Assembly (NCBI GenBank): GCA_024236175.1
Contig: JACKKY010000007.1
Location: 265,034 to 329,033, forward strand
DNA from: Novosphingobium sp.
GTDB taxonomy: Bacteria > Pseudomonadota > Alphaproteobacteria > Sphingomonadales > Sphingomonadaceae
Direction: 5' to 3'
DNA: 64,000 nt
The position numbers and the translations under genes were made by a program. This document shows, in pieces, positions 37,325 through 46,093 of this stretch. The stretch's first letter is position 1. Every line of letters starts with the position of its first letter. The notes beneath the pieces are model-generated. The model did no database searches and was not told the DNA's origin. It was given only the letters and a program-made list of their open reading frames with translations.

Positions 37325-38377
37325 ATGCATTTTCTCGATCAGGCGAAGATATACATCCGCTCCGGCGCGGGAGGGCCCGGTGCCGTGAGCTTCCGCCGCG
37401 AGAAGTACGTCGAGTACGGCGGACCCGACGGCGGCGACGGGGGCAGGGGCGGCGATATCGTATTCGAGGCGGTGCCCGGCCTGAACACGTTGATCGATTT
37501 TCGCTACGCCCAGCATTTCAAGGCGCCCCGCGGCGGTCACGGGATGGGCAAGAACCGCACCGGCGCATCGGGCAAGGACCTTGTCGTCAAGGTGCCGATC
37601 GGCACGCAAATCCTTGACGACGACAGGGAAACGGTATTGGCCGATCTCACCAAGGCGGGCGAGCGCATCGTGCTGCTCAAGGGTGGGGAAGGCGGCCGCG
37701 GCAATGCCAGCTACAAGACCGCGACCAACCGGGCGCCGCGCCAGCACCAGCCCGGCGAACCCGGCGGGGAGCTGTGGGTCTGGCTGCGGCTCAAGCTGCT
37801 GGCCGATGTGGGCCTCGTCGGTCTTCCCAACGCCGGCAAGTCCACTTTCATCAACAAGCTGACCAACACCAAGGCGAAAGTCGGCGACTATCCTTTCACC
37901 ACTCTGCATCCCCAGCTCGGCGTCGTGCGGCACAAGGGGCGCGAATTCGTGCTGGCAGACATTCCCGGCCTGATCGAGGGTGCCGCCGAAGGTGCGGGGA
38001 TCGGCGATCGCTTCCTGGGGCACATCGAACGCTGCCGGGTGCTGATCCATCTGGTCGACATCGGCGACACCGACCCCGCCGAGGCGATGCGCGTGGTCGC
38101 CGAAGAATTGTCGGCATATGGTCAGGGGCTGGACGACAAGCCCCGCCTCGTGGCGCTCAACAAGGTCGACCTTGCCGACGCCGAGCTTGCCGAGGCGTTC
38201 GCGGCAGAGCTGCGCGCAGGCGGCGCGGATCGGGTGTTTCCCATTTCCGGTTTCACCGGCGAAGGCCTTTCGGAGCTTCTCGACGCGGTTCTCGAGTATC
38301 TTCCTGCTGCCACGGCAACCGAACGGCCCGGCGGCGAACAGGAACAGGCGGACGAAAAGCCCTGGTCGCCGATCTGA
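37325..38377 (+). CDS. obgE: Obg/CgtA GTPase
   Basis: Ribosome-associated GTPase needed for 50S assembly and linked to stringent response and chromosome partition. 350 residues: glycine-rich Obg domain (1-158; [28 protein letters not shown]), and GTPase domain with G1 GLPNAGKST from residue 166, DIPGLIEG (G3) and NKVD (G4). The C-terminal tail is short and acidic. It follows the tRNA and inverted repeat, and proB comes 44 bp later. Confidence 0.97.
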   Translation: MHFLDQAKIYIRSGAGGPGAVSFRREKYVEYGGPDGGDGGRGGDIVFEAVPGLNTLIDFRYAQHFKAPRGGHGMGKNRTGASGKDLVVKVPIGTQILDDDRETVLADLTKAGERIVLLKGGEGGRGNASYKTATNRAPRQHQPGEPGGELWVWLRLKLLADVGLVGLPNAGKSTFINKLTNTKAKVGDYPFTTLHPQLGVVRHKGREFVLADIPGLIEGAAEGAGIGDRFLGHIERCRVLIHLVDIGDTDPAEAMRVVAEELSAYGQGLDDKPRLVALNKVDLADAELAEAFAAELRAGGADRVFPISGFTGEGLSELLDAVLEYLPAATATERPGGEQEQADEKPWSPI

Positions 38378-38420
38378 CGATCCTGTTTGCATAAATCCGG
38401 CTTTCGCCTAATTCCCCGCC

Positions 38421-39551
38421 ATGCAGATCGCCCGCCTTTCAGACCTCGCCAGCAAGGCCGCTTGTCCGCGTCTCGTGGTCAAGGTCGGCTCGTCGCTGCT
38501 TGTGAACCGGAAAGGTCTGCGCCGGCACTGGCTGGAAGGGCTGGTCCGCGAACTGGCCGAGGCGCGCGCGCGCGGGCAGGATGTGATCATCGTTTCGTCT
38601 GGCGCGATCGCGCTCGGTGCGGCAACGCTCAAGCTGGACAGGGGCGGGCGCGGGAACCTTGCCGATGCGCAGGCCGCCGCCGCCGTGGGGCAGATCGCGC
38701 TGTCCGGGCTGTGGGCGGAGCTGCTTGGCGGGCATGGCCTCACCGCCGCGCAACTGCTGCTCACCGTCGACGACCTCGAGGACCGGCGCCGCTACCTCAA
38801 CGCCACGGCGACGCTGGCGCGCCTGCTCGACATGGGCGTGGTTCCGGTGATCAACGAAAACGACTCCGTCGCCACGCACGAAATCCGCTTCGGCGACAAT
38901 GACCGGCTCGCAGCACGCGTCGCGCAGGCGGCGCAGGCGAGCGCCGTGCTGCTGCTCTCGGACGTGGACGGGCTGTTCGATCGCAATCCCGCCGAACCGG
39001 GCGCGAAGCTGCTGCCCGAAGTGCATGGCGTCACTCCGGAAGTGCATGCGATGGCGACCGAGGATTCCTCGTCCGGACTCGGCTCGGGTGGCATGACCTC
39101 CAAATTGCAGGCGGCGGAGATCGCCGAACTGGCCGGCATTTCGCTGGCCATCGTCAACGGGACCCACAAGCAGCCGATCACCCGCGCCCTGGAAAAGAAC
39201 ATCGGCACGCTGTTCCTGCCGCGCCGCAAGGCCGGTGCCCGCAAGGCCTGGCTGGGCGGCCGGCTGCGGCTGAAAGGCGCGCTGGTGGTCGATGCCGGCG
39301 CTGCAAAGGCGCTCGCCGGAGGATCGAGCCTGCTCGCCAAGGGGGTTGCGCAGGTCGAAGGCAGTTTCCACCGGGGCGATGCCATCGCGATCCGCGACGA
39401 AAGCGGTAAAGTGCTGGCGCACGGCCTGTCCGAATACGACGCGGAGGAATGCGCGCGCCTCAGGGGCAGGCACTCCAGCGAACATGCCGAAATCCTCGGC
39501 TATGCGCCGCGCTCGGCCATCGTGCATCGCGACCAGCTGGTCCTGCTGTGA
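38421..39551 (+). CDS. proB: Glutamate 5-kinase
   Basis: Phosphorylates glutamate, the committed, proline-inhibited step of proline synthesis. 376 residues: amino acid kinase domain (LVVKVGSSLLV, IIVSSGAIALGA, PVINENDSVATHEIRFGDND, GSGGMTSKLQAAEIA) and a C-terminal PUA domain (KGALVVDAGAAKALAGGSSLLAKGV). It follows obgE, the usual alphaproteobacterial order, without proA. Overlaps the next gene by GTGA. Confidence 0.97.
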   Translation: MQIARLSDLASKAACPRLVVKVGSSLLVNRKGLRRHWLEGLVRELAEARARGQDVIIVSSGAIALGAATLKLDRGGRGNLADAQAAAAVGQIALSGLWAELLGGHGLTAAQLLLTVDDLEDRRRYLNATATLARLLDMGVVPVINENDSVATHEIRFGDNDRLAARVAQAAQASAVLLLSDVDGLFDRNPAEPGAKLLPEVHGVTPEVHAMATEDSSSGLGSGGMTSKLQAAEIAELAGISLAIVNGTHKQPITRALEKNIGTLFLPRRKAGARKAWLGGRLRLKGALVVDAGAAKALAGGSSLLAKGVAQVEGSFHRGDAIAIRDESGKVLAHGLSEYDAEECARLRGRHSSEHAEILGYAPRSAIVHRDQLVLL

Positions 39552-40456
39552 CCATCGCCGTCACCGGCGGCACCGGCTTCGTCGGACAGGCGCTCATAGA
39601 AAGGGCGCTGGGCGAAGGGCACGAGATTGCCGCGCTGGCCCGCAAACCGCAGGACAGTCGCGACGGGGTCAACTGGGTCGCCGGCGACCTGGCGGACACC
39701 AAAGCGCTGTCCGGGCTGGTCAAGGGCGCACAGGCGGTGATCCATGTCGCCGGCGTGGTGAACGCGCCCGATCACGACGGCTTCGAGCAAGGCAATGTCG
39801 CGGGCACTCTCAGTCTCATCGAGGCCGCAGTCGCCGCCGGCGTCCCCCGGCTGGTCTTCGTTTCCTCGCTCTCGGCACGCGAGCCGGCGATATCGGCCTA
39901 CGGCGCGTCGAAGCACCGCGCCGAGCGGCTGGTGAAAGCGAGCGGGCTCGACTGGACGATTGTCCGCCCTCCGGCCGTATACGGGCCGCGCGACCGGGAG
40001 ATGTTCGAGCTGTTCCGCGCGGCGAAATGGGGATTGGTCCCGACGCCCAAGGAAGGGAAGGCTTCGCTGATCCATGTAGACGATCTCGCCAGGCTGCTGC
40101 TTGCGCTGCTTCCCGGCGGCGAGCATGTGACCCACCGCAGCTTCGAACCGGACGACGGCAAGCGGGGCGGCTGGAGCCACGACGACCTCGCCCGGGCCAT
40201 CGGCTGGGCGGTGGGACGGCGCCCGTTCGTGCTGGGCCTGTCGCGCCGGACGATGGAACGCGCCGCGAAGCTGGACATGGCGGTGCGGCGCAAGCGCGCC
40301 AAGCTGACGCTCGACCGTGCCGGCTATTTCAGCCATCCGGACTGGGTGGTCAGCCATGGTTCGCGCGTGCCGCATCAAATCTGGCGCCCGCGCATCGAGA
40401 CGCGCGAGGGGCTGAAAGCGACCGCCGCCTGGTACCGCGAGCAGGGCTGGCTCTAG
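39548..40456 (+). CDS. NAD(P)-dependent epimerase/dehydratase, NDUFA9-like SDR
   Basis: 302 residues from the GTG at 39548, which overlaps the proB stop. Extended SDR fold: TGGTGFVGQAL nucleotide loop, VIHVAGVVN, YGASKHRAE (catalytic Tyr and Lys) and RPPAVYGPRDREM. The grouping with atypical SDRs related to complex I subunit NDUFA9 is by resemblance; the substrate is not known. It ends 133 bp before chpT. Confidence 0.88.
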   Translation: MTIAVTGGTGFVGQALIERALGEGHEIAALARKPQDSRDGVNWVAGDLADTKALSGLVKGAQAVIHVAGVVNAPDHDGFEQGNVAGTLSLIEAAVAAGVPRLVFVSSLSAREPAISAYGASKHRAERLVKASGLDWTIVRPPAVYGPRDREMFELFRAAKWGLVPTPKEGKASLIHVDDLARLLLALLPGGEHVTHRSFEPDDGKRGGWSHDDLARAIGWAVGRRPFVLGLSRRTMERAAKLDMAVRRKRAKLTLDRAGYFSHPDWVVSHGSRVPHQIWRPRIETREGLKATAAWYREQGWL

Positions 40457-40589
40457 CATGCGCCGACGGATTGCCTGACCGCCCAACCCGTTGAACCGCT
40501 TTTCTATCGCGCGCCGTATGGTTAAACACGGGTCGCGCCCATATAGGCGACTGCGCCATGCAAATCTGTTCACCGGAAGCAGCTCATTG

Positions 40590-41231
40590 ATGAATAACCC
40601 TTCGCTAGACCTTGCCAGCCTGCTGTGCTCGCGGCTTTGCCACGACATGCTCAGCCCCGTCGGCGCGCTGACCAACGGGCTCGAGCTGCTGGCCGATGAG
40701 AAGGATCCGGAAATGCGCCAGCGCTGCTTCGAGCTGCTGGAGCAGAGCGCGCGGATTTCGGCCGACAAGCTCAAGTTCTTCCGCCTCGCGTTCGGCGCGG
40801 CCGGCGGTTTCGGTGACATGGTTCCGGTTTCAGAGGCGCGCGCACTCGTCGATGCGCTGGTGGGAAACAACGAGCGGATCACCGTCAACTGGGCGCTGGT
40901 AAGTGATGCCCTGCCCAAGCCGGGCGTCAAGACGCTGCTGAATTTCGCGCTGATCGGCATTGATGCGCTGGTGCGGGGCGGCACGCTGGAAATCGGCGCG
41001 GAGGTGCGCGACGGGGCGAGCGAGATCGTGGTGCGTGCCAGCGGTGCGCGAATCGCGTTCGACGCCGACATTGGCCGCGCGCTCGACGGCTCGCTGCCGG
41101 CGGGTGAGCTTTCCAGCCGCACCGCGCCCGCGGCGATGATTCACCAACTTGCCGAAAGCCTGGGCGGCGGATTGCAGTTCGCCGTTACGGAAGAGGCATT
41201 GACGATGGGGGCGGTACTTCCCGCCGCCTGA
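40590..41231 (+). CDS. chpT: Histidine phosphotransferase ChpT
   Basis: Carries phosphate from CckA to CtrA and CpdR in the alphaproteobacterial cell cycle. 213 residues. The phosphorylated His is His18 in LCSRLCHDMLSPVGAL, followed by the dimerisation helix pair and the degenerate ATPase-like C-terminal domain (GARIAFDADIG..., no ATP-binding motifs). The ATG at 40590 gives the family start. Its gene precedes an amidase gene. CckA and CtrA are not in the window. Confidence 0.92.
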   Translation: MNNPSLDLASLLCSRLCHDMLSPVGALTNGLELLADEKDPEMRQRCFELLEQSARISADKLKFFRLAFGAAGGFGDMVPVSEARALVDALVGNNERITVNWALVSDALPKPGVKTLLNFALIGIDALVRGGTLEIGAEVRDGASEIVVRASGARIAFDADIGRALDGSLPAGELSSRTAPAAMIHQLAESLGGGLQFAVTEEALTMGAVLPAA

Positions 41232-41242
41232 TCGAGAGCGCT

Positions 41243-41947
41243 ATGAACCGCTGGCTGGTCAACCGCGAGGTTCCCTCCCCGAACCGGGATGAGCGCAGGT
41301 TGCCGGTCTCGATGGTGGTTCTGCACTACACCGGCATGAAGTCGGCCGAGGAAGCGCTGGAGCGCATGTGCGACCCCGAGGCGAAAGTCTCGGCCCATTA
41401 CATGATCGACGAGGATGGCATCGTCACCGCCCTTGTGCCCGAGGAGAAGCGGGCGTGGCACGCGGGCAAGTCCTACTGGCGCGGAATCACCGACGTCAAT
41501 TCGGCCAGCGTCGGCATAGAGCTGGTCAATCCGGGCCATGAATTCGGCTACCGGCCGTTTCCCGAAGCGCAGATGGAAGCGCTGCTGCCGCTGCTGGCCG
41601 ATATCGTCGAGCGTCACGACATTCCGCGCGCCAATGTGGTCGGCCATTCCGACGTGGCGCCGGCGCGCAAGCAGGATCCCGGCGAACTGTTCAACTGGCA
41701 GAGGCTCGCCCGGCTGGGACTGGCACTGCCGATACCCAAGCTCTCGATGCGTCTCGTCTACGACAATCCCGGCGCCTTCTATCTCGCGCTCGAACGTTTC
41801 GGCTACGACATCACCGACGGCCATGCGGCGGTTCGCGCGTTCCAGCGGCGCTGGCGGCCCGAACTCATCGACGGCGAGATCGACGGCCATATCGGCGCGC
41901 TGCTGTTCGAGCTGTTGTTGGAACGCGACACCGGGCGTGCTAGATAG
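41243..41947 (+). CDS. N-acetylmuramoyl-L-alanine amidase
   Basis: Amidase_2 zinc enzyme that cleaves the bond between MurNAc and the stem peptide. 234 residues. His28 in VVLHYTGM and His135 in VGHSDVAPARKQDPG are zinc ligands. The C-terminal segment (AFYLALERFGYDITDGHAAVRAFQRRWRPELI..) is a peptidoglycan-binding type 1 domain. No obvious signal peptide at the N-terminus, so it may be cytoplasmic like AmpD and act on recycled fragments. Starts 11 bp after chpT and ends just before rnpB. Confidence 0.9.
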   Translation: MNRWLVNREVPSPNRDERRLPVSMVVLHYTGMKSAEEALERMCDPEAKVSAHYMIDEDGIVTALVPEEKRAWHAGKSYWRGITDVNSASVGIELVNPGHEFGYRPFPEAQMEALLPLLADIVERHDIPRANVVGHSDVAPARKQDPGELFNWQRLARLGLALPIPKLSMRLVYDNPGAFYLALERFGYDITDGHAAVRAFQRRWRPELIDGEIDGHIGALLFELLLERDTGRAR

Positions 41948-41950
41948 AAA

Positions 41951-42372
41951 TGGCCGGGGGGCCGGGCAGCCGCGTCATTTTCGCGCAAGCGGGAATGCCG
42001 AGGAAAGTCCGGGCTCCACGAAACGAGGGTGGCGGGTAACGCCCGCCGGACGCAAGTCCAGGGAAAGTGCCACAGAGAGTATACCGCCGATGGCCCCTAA
42101 AGGGCACAGGCAAGGGTGAAAGGGTGCGGCAAGAGCGCACCGGGGGCCTGGTAACAGGTCCCGCATGGCAAACCCCACCCGGAGCAAGACCGAATAGGGG
42201 CGGCGCGCCGCAAGTCCTTTGGACAAGCGGCAGGCGGGTTTCGCGCCGGACCGCCCGGGTTGGTCGCTGGAGCGGCATGGCAACATGTCGCCGAGAGGAA
42301 TGGCTGCCATCGTGCGCCGCGTCTTCGGATACGGGCCGCGATACAGAACCCGGCTTACAGGCCCCCCGGCAT
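41951..42372 (+). ncRNA. rnpB: RNase P RNA
   Basis: Catalytic RNA of RNase P, which matures tRNA 5' ends. Conserved parts are all visible: GAGGAAAGTCCGGGCTCC at 42000-42017 (P4 5' strand), ACAGAGAGTATACCGCC from 42072, GGTGAAAGGGTGCGGCAAG, GGAGCAAGACCGAATAGGGG at 42181-42200, and GAACCCGGCTTACAGG at the 3' end. P1 is an 11-bp helix formed by GCCGGGGGGCC (41953-41963) and GGCCCCCCGGC (42360-42370). Ends are set from P1 and may be off by a few bases. A hairpin at 42396-42410 may end transcription. Confidence 0.96.
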
Positions 42373-42395
42373 CTCTCGCATCTTGACCAAAGCGG

Positions 42396-42410
42396 CCCGA
42401 TCTGATCGGG
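42396..42410 (+). terminator. Hairpin after rnpB
   Basis: CCCGATC-T-GATCGGG forms a near-perfect palindrome 25 bp past the RNase P RNA. A second, looser pair (GCGGGTC at 42414, GACCCGC at 42441) follows. No T-run. The remaining bases up to 42539 show nothing else I recognise. Confidence 0.4.
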
Positions 42411-42539
42411 ACGGCGGGTCCATTGGCCAGTTTCATCGGAGACCCGCGAAGTGCTTGTTGCCTTGCCGCTGCCTGACTGCGATTGCCGAGCCCACGCCGG
42501 CTCCGCACCGGATCTCGAGCGCGGCCGGTAGCAGGCACG

Positions 42540-43913
42540 ATGCCCCGCACCATACCCGTCACGCTCGGCCCGCTGGGTGGCGACAAGCTCGAAGTAAGGC
42601 GCTCGGGCTTTCGCTGGCTGATCAGGGATGGCCAGGCCTGCCGTCCGGGCGATGTCCTCGGATTCTGCAACATCTCGTTCTTCGGCGACATCCCGGACCT
42701 GCCGGGTCACATATACTTCGACCAGGAGCAAAGCGCGGTCCAGCTGGCGGTGATCTCAAGGGTTTCCGGCCGGCTGTACCATGCGCCCAATTCCTCCAAG
42801 GGCGGATGGCTGGACCGGATTCGCCTGTACATCCGCTGGCACGGCGACCAGGTGGTCGCAAACCTGGAGATCGGCGACGACGTGGACGCCGAGCTCGCAC
42901 AAGCTCCTGTCACCGTGCGATGCATCGCCGGCAGCCGGGTCAGCGATCTTGCCGAGGACAACGGCCGCCTGCTCGGCGGCTGGCGCGACCGTAGCCGGGT
43001 CTGGGACGTCAGCGATGGCGAGCCCACCGGCAGCGTCGTGGGCCTCGGCATTTGCGAGTTGGCGCCGGTGCTGCAAGGCGACGACGGTATCTTCGGCACG
43101 CTGCTCGACCGCGTCGCCGGACCGGCCCATGTGGTGAATGTCTGGGATGCGCCGCTGGTGCACAGCGCGCGGGTTATCATCGAACAGATCAACCGCACGC
43201 CTGAGGAAGCCGCCGCCCTGGCCGAGGATTTCCTGGGCGTGATCCGGGACGATCCCGGCGCATGTGAGGCGGCGGACTGGATATTCGCTGCGGCCAGCGT
43301 GCATGCCTTGCGCCGTTCCCCCGCCAGTGATCGCTTCGACATGCTGACACGAACCGGGATCGAGGCGGCCCGGCCCGCCGATGCGGTGATCTTGTCGGTC
43401 AACGCCGAACCGGCAGTGCGGTTGCGGCATCGCCGGCTCGGCTATGTTTTCGGTTGTCACGAGTATCGCATTCGCCGGCTGGGGCATTCCGCCATGGAAT
43501 GGCTGAAACGCAATTTCGAGCGGGAACCCAACCCTGTCGACCAGACCAGGAAGGACTATCTCGAGCTGGCGGCAATTCTCCGCAAGTCGAACCCCAACGT
43601 CCAGATTCTGGTCCTCAACGCGATGTCGACGCTGGGGCGGGAAGACATCCTGTCCTACGACGTGTTCGACCCGCCGATCGGCCAGTCGCTGCGCAGCGTG
43701 TGTACGCAGGAGGCCAACGCGATACTGCACGATCTCGCTCGCGAGGCCGATTTCGCGATCGTCGATGCCGATGCGATCGGGGCGGAGCTCGGCGGAATGC
43801 ATGCCATTCCCGATGCCGTTCACCAGAACGGCGAAATGCAGGAGGAACTGCGCAAGGAAATCCTTGCAATCCTCGATGCGCGCAAGGTCCCGGGCTTTTC
43901 CCTCAGGAAGTGA
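42540..43913 (+). CDS. Hypothetical protein with SGNH-hydrolase-like C-terminal half
   Basis: 457 residues from the ATG at 42540 (MPRTIPVTLGPLGG). I do not firmly recognise the family. The N-terminal half is beta-rich (ISFFGDIPDLPGHIYF, AVQLAVISRVSGRLYHAPNSSKGGWLDR). The C-terminal half has the layout of an SGNH/GDSL fold: VVGLGICE near 190, ILSVNAEPAVRL, and a closing IPDAVHQNGEMQEELRKEILAIL helix that carries a typical late His. No signal peptide is seen. It converges on a second SGNH-like gene; both may act on polysaccharide. Confidence 0.6.
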   Translation: MPRTIPVTLGPLGGDKLEVRRSGFRWLIRDGQACRPGDVLGFCNISFFGDIPDLPGHIYFDQEQSAVQLAVISRVSGRLYHAPNSSKGGWLDRIRLYIRWHGDQVVANLEIGDDVDAELAQAPVTVRCIAGSRVSDLAEDNGRLLGGWRDRSRVWDVSDGEPTGSVVGLGICELAPVLQGDDGIFGTLLDRVAGPAHVVNVWDAPLVHSARVIIEQINRTPEEAAALAEDFLGVIRDDPGACEAADWIFAAASVHALRRSPASDRFDMLTRTGIEAARPADAVILSVNAEPAVRLRHRRLGYVFGCHEYRIRRLGHSAMEWLKRNFEREPNPVDQTRKDYLELAAILRKSNPNVQILVLNAMSTLGREDILSYDVFDPPIGQSLRSVCTQEANAILHDLAREADFAIVDADAIGAELGGMHAIPDAVHQNGEMQEELRKEILAILDARKVPGFSLRK

Positions 43914-43946
43914 CGCAGTCCTCGGCGGCGGTGTGACCCGGCCGGG

Positions 43947-44624
43947 CTATCCCGCTGCAGCAGCGTCCCGGACGGCCTTGGCGAACCTGCGGATCTGCTC
44001 GGGGATGTCGTCGAGTCCGCCCAGTGCCGCTCTTGCCCCTTCCTGCACCTGCGGATCGACCAGTTCGTCTATGCCATTCGCGAGGATCGCCGAAGCGAGA
44101 GTGTGGCCGGCGACGTAGGTGGCGAGGTTGCCGCCGAGCCTGTAGTCCGTCGCGAGAGGCCTCGCGCCGAAATGCGCCAGAACGCGATTGTAGTCGACGA
44201 CGCGGAGGCCGAGGCTGTGCGAAAGCTCTACGGCGAGCAGATTGAGCCTGCGGATCCGCTCAAGCGTTTCGTCGTTGCCCGATGCCCGGACGCGGCCCGG
44301 AACATGGCGAAAGATTGTGCAGATGAAGACTTCGGAGGGGCCTTCGAGCAGCTTCTCGAAATACCGGTGCCAGCGTTCGTGGATGATCGTCTCGTCCTCG
44401 CGCGGGCCGAGGACTTCGTTCAACATGGAAGCGACGATGACGTGCGGCGGTTCCTCTCCCTTGTGCTCGTGACAGGGCAGCCCGATCGCCAGCTTGATAG
44501 GCTGGGCCTGCCCTTGCCGTGCGCTGGCCACGGCCCGGCTGAGCAAGTCCGAGCCAAGGGCGATCGCCCGCTGCTCGCACTGTTCGACGGCCGCGAAAAT
44601 CCTGAGCGGAGTGACTTCGCTCAT
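43947..44624 (-). CDS. Hypothetical SGNH-like protein
   Basis: 225 residues (MSEVTPLRIFAAVEQCEQ at the N-terminus). Not firmly recognised. The IHERWHRYFEKLLEGPSEVFICTIFRHVP..RIRRLNLLAVELSHSLGLRVVDYNRVLAHF order of strand, helix and strand resembles an SGNH hydrolase, and RLGGNLATYVAGHTLASAI is its late His region. It is downstream of ugd on the same strand, 151 bp away, and convergent with another SGNH-like gene. A 28-codon frame (44621-44707) overlaps its start by ATGA. Confidence 0.55.
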   Translation of the reverse strand: MSEVTPLRIFAAVEQCEQRAIALGSDLLSRAVASARQGQAQPIKLAIGLPCHEHKGEEPPHVIVASMLNEVLGPREDETIIHERWHRYFEKLLEGPSEVFICTIFRHVPGRVRASGNDETLERIRRLNLLAVELSHSLGLRVVDYNRVLAHFGARPLATDYRLGGNLATYVAGHTLASAILANGIDELVDPQVQEGARAALGGLDDIPEQIRRFAKAVRDAAAAG

Positions 44625-44707
44625 CGAGCCCGCCGGGACGCAGGGGAAATGCAGGCGCCCCAGGACGCGGAAGGTGAGAATGCACTGGTTTGCTTGTCGC
44701 CCGACAT
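44621..44707 (-). CDS. Possible 28-codon leader frame
   Basis: An ATG at 44707 opens a short frame (MSGDKQTSAFSPSASWGAC...) whose TGA overlaps the ATG of the 225-residue gene at 44624. That gene has no ribosome site of its own, so translation through this frame could deliver ribosomes to it. It has no recognisable domain and may be chance. Confidence 0.2.
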   Translation of the reverse strand: MSGDKQTSAFSPSASWGACISPASRRAR

Positions 44708-44775
44708 CGGGTCGGCCTGACGTCTGGCGGCGATTCGGTCAATATCGTTGCGCGAACCGGCCAGGCGCGGAGCGA

Positions 44776-46080
44776 TCAGGGCCTGCCCACGCTGATGTAG
44801 GTGAAGCCGGCCCCGCGCAGTTCCTCGGGCTCGTAGATGTTCCGCAGGTCCACCAGGACGGGCGCCCTGACAAGCTCGCGCACGCGGCCGAGATCGAGTG
44901 CACGGAAGGCATCCCATTCCGTGACGATCACGATCGCATCGGCGCCTTCGATCGCTTCGTAGGCATTGGGCAGCATCGCCACTTCAGGCATTAGCGGCCG
45001 GGCCAGCTCCATGCCTTCCGGGTCATAGGCGGTGACTTCGACACCCGCGTCGATCAGCGCCTGGGCGATCGCGATGGAAGGCGCATCGCGCATATCGTCG
45101 GTGTTTGGCTTGAAGGTGAGGCCGAGCAGGGCGACTCGCTTGCCGCGCGGTGCCTCTCCCAGCACATCGATGACCTTGCGGCCCATTGCACGCTTGCGGC
45201 TCTCGTTCACCTTGGCGACCGATTCGACGATCCTGAGCGGTGCGTCGTTGTCCTCGGCGGTCTTCAGCAGCGCCAGCGTGTCCTTGGGAAAGCAACTGCC
45301 GCCGAAACCGGGGCCGGGGTGGAGGAATTTCGGTCCGATGCGGTTGTCGAGGCCGATGCCGCGCGCGACATCCTGCACGTCGCCGCCGACCTTCTCGCAC
45401 AGATCCGCGATCTCGTTGATGAAGGTGATCTTCGTGGCGAGGAAAGCATTGGCGGCATATTTGATGATTTCGGCGCTGCGCCGGCTGCTGAACACGATCG
45501 GCGAGCGATTGAGGAACAGCGGGCGATAGACTTCGCGCATCACGCCGCGCGCCCATTCGTCATCGGTGCCGATGACGATCCGGTCGGGTCGCTTGAAATC
45601 GCCGATGGCAGCGCCTTCGCGGAGGAATTCGGGATTGGAGGCGACGGCGAAGTGCACGTCGGTTCCCGATTCGCGCAGGATGCGTTCCACCTCGTCACCG
45701 GTTCCGACAGGCACCGTGGACTTGGTGACGATCACCGCCGGATGATCGAGATTCTTGCCGATTTCCGCAGCGGCTGCGTGCACGAAAGAGAGGTCTGCAT
45801 GGCCGTCACCGCGCCGGGAGGGCGTGCCGACGGCGATGAAGATTGCGCCCGCACCGCTGATGCCTTCGGCGAGCCCGGTGGTGAAGGACAGGCGGTTGGC
45901 CCTGACGTTGCGCTGGACCAGCTCGTCGAGGCCCGGTTCGTAGATCGGCATTTCGCCGGCATTGAGCCGTTCGATCTTCGAGGGATCGGTGTCGATGCAG
46001 ACCACATCGTGGCCGAAATCCGCGAAGCACGCTCCCGATACCAGGCCGACATAGCCTGCCCCAACCATTGCGATCTTCAT
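44776..46080 (-). CDS. ugd: UDP-glucose 6-dehydrogenase
   Basis: Oxidises UDP-glucose to UDP-glucuronate, a sugar donor for polysaccharide, using two NAD. 434 residues. Nucleotide loop GAGYVGLVSGACFADFG at the N-terminus, catalytic Cys263 in GFGGSCFPKDTLALL, and C-terminal LGLTFKPNTDDMRDAPS. Adjacent genes (two SGNH-like, a phosphatase) do not form a full capsule locus. It is 13 bp downstream of the phosphatase gene, so the two are likely one transcript. Confidence 0.96.
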   Translation of the reverse strand: MKIAMVGAGYVGLVSGACFADFGHDVVCIDTDPSKIERLNAGEMPIYEPGLDELVQRNVRANRLSFTTGLAEGISGAGAIFIAVGTPSRRGDGHADLSFVHAAAAEIGKNLDHPAVIVTKSTVPVGTGDEVERILRESGTDVHFAVASNPEFLREGAAIGDFKRPDRIVIGTDDEWARGVMREVYRPLFLNRSPIVFSSRRSAEIIKYAANAFLATKITFINEIADLCEKVGGDVQDVARGIGLDNRIGPKFLHPGPGFGGSCFPKDTLALLKTAEDNDAPLRIVESVAKVNESRKRAMGRKVIDVLGEAPRGKRVALLGLTFKPNTDDMRDAPSIAIAQALIDAGVEVTAYDPEGMELARPLMPEVAMLPNAYEAIEGADAIVIVTEWDAFRALDLGRVRELVRAPVLVDLRNIYEPEELRGAGFTYISVGRP

Positions 46081-46093
46081 CAGCTACTCCAGT

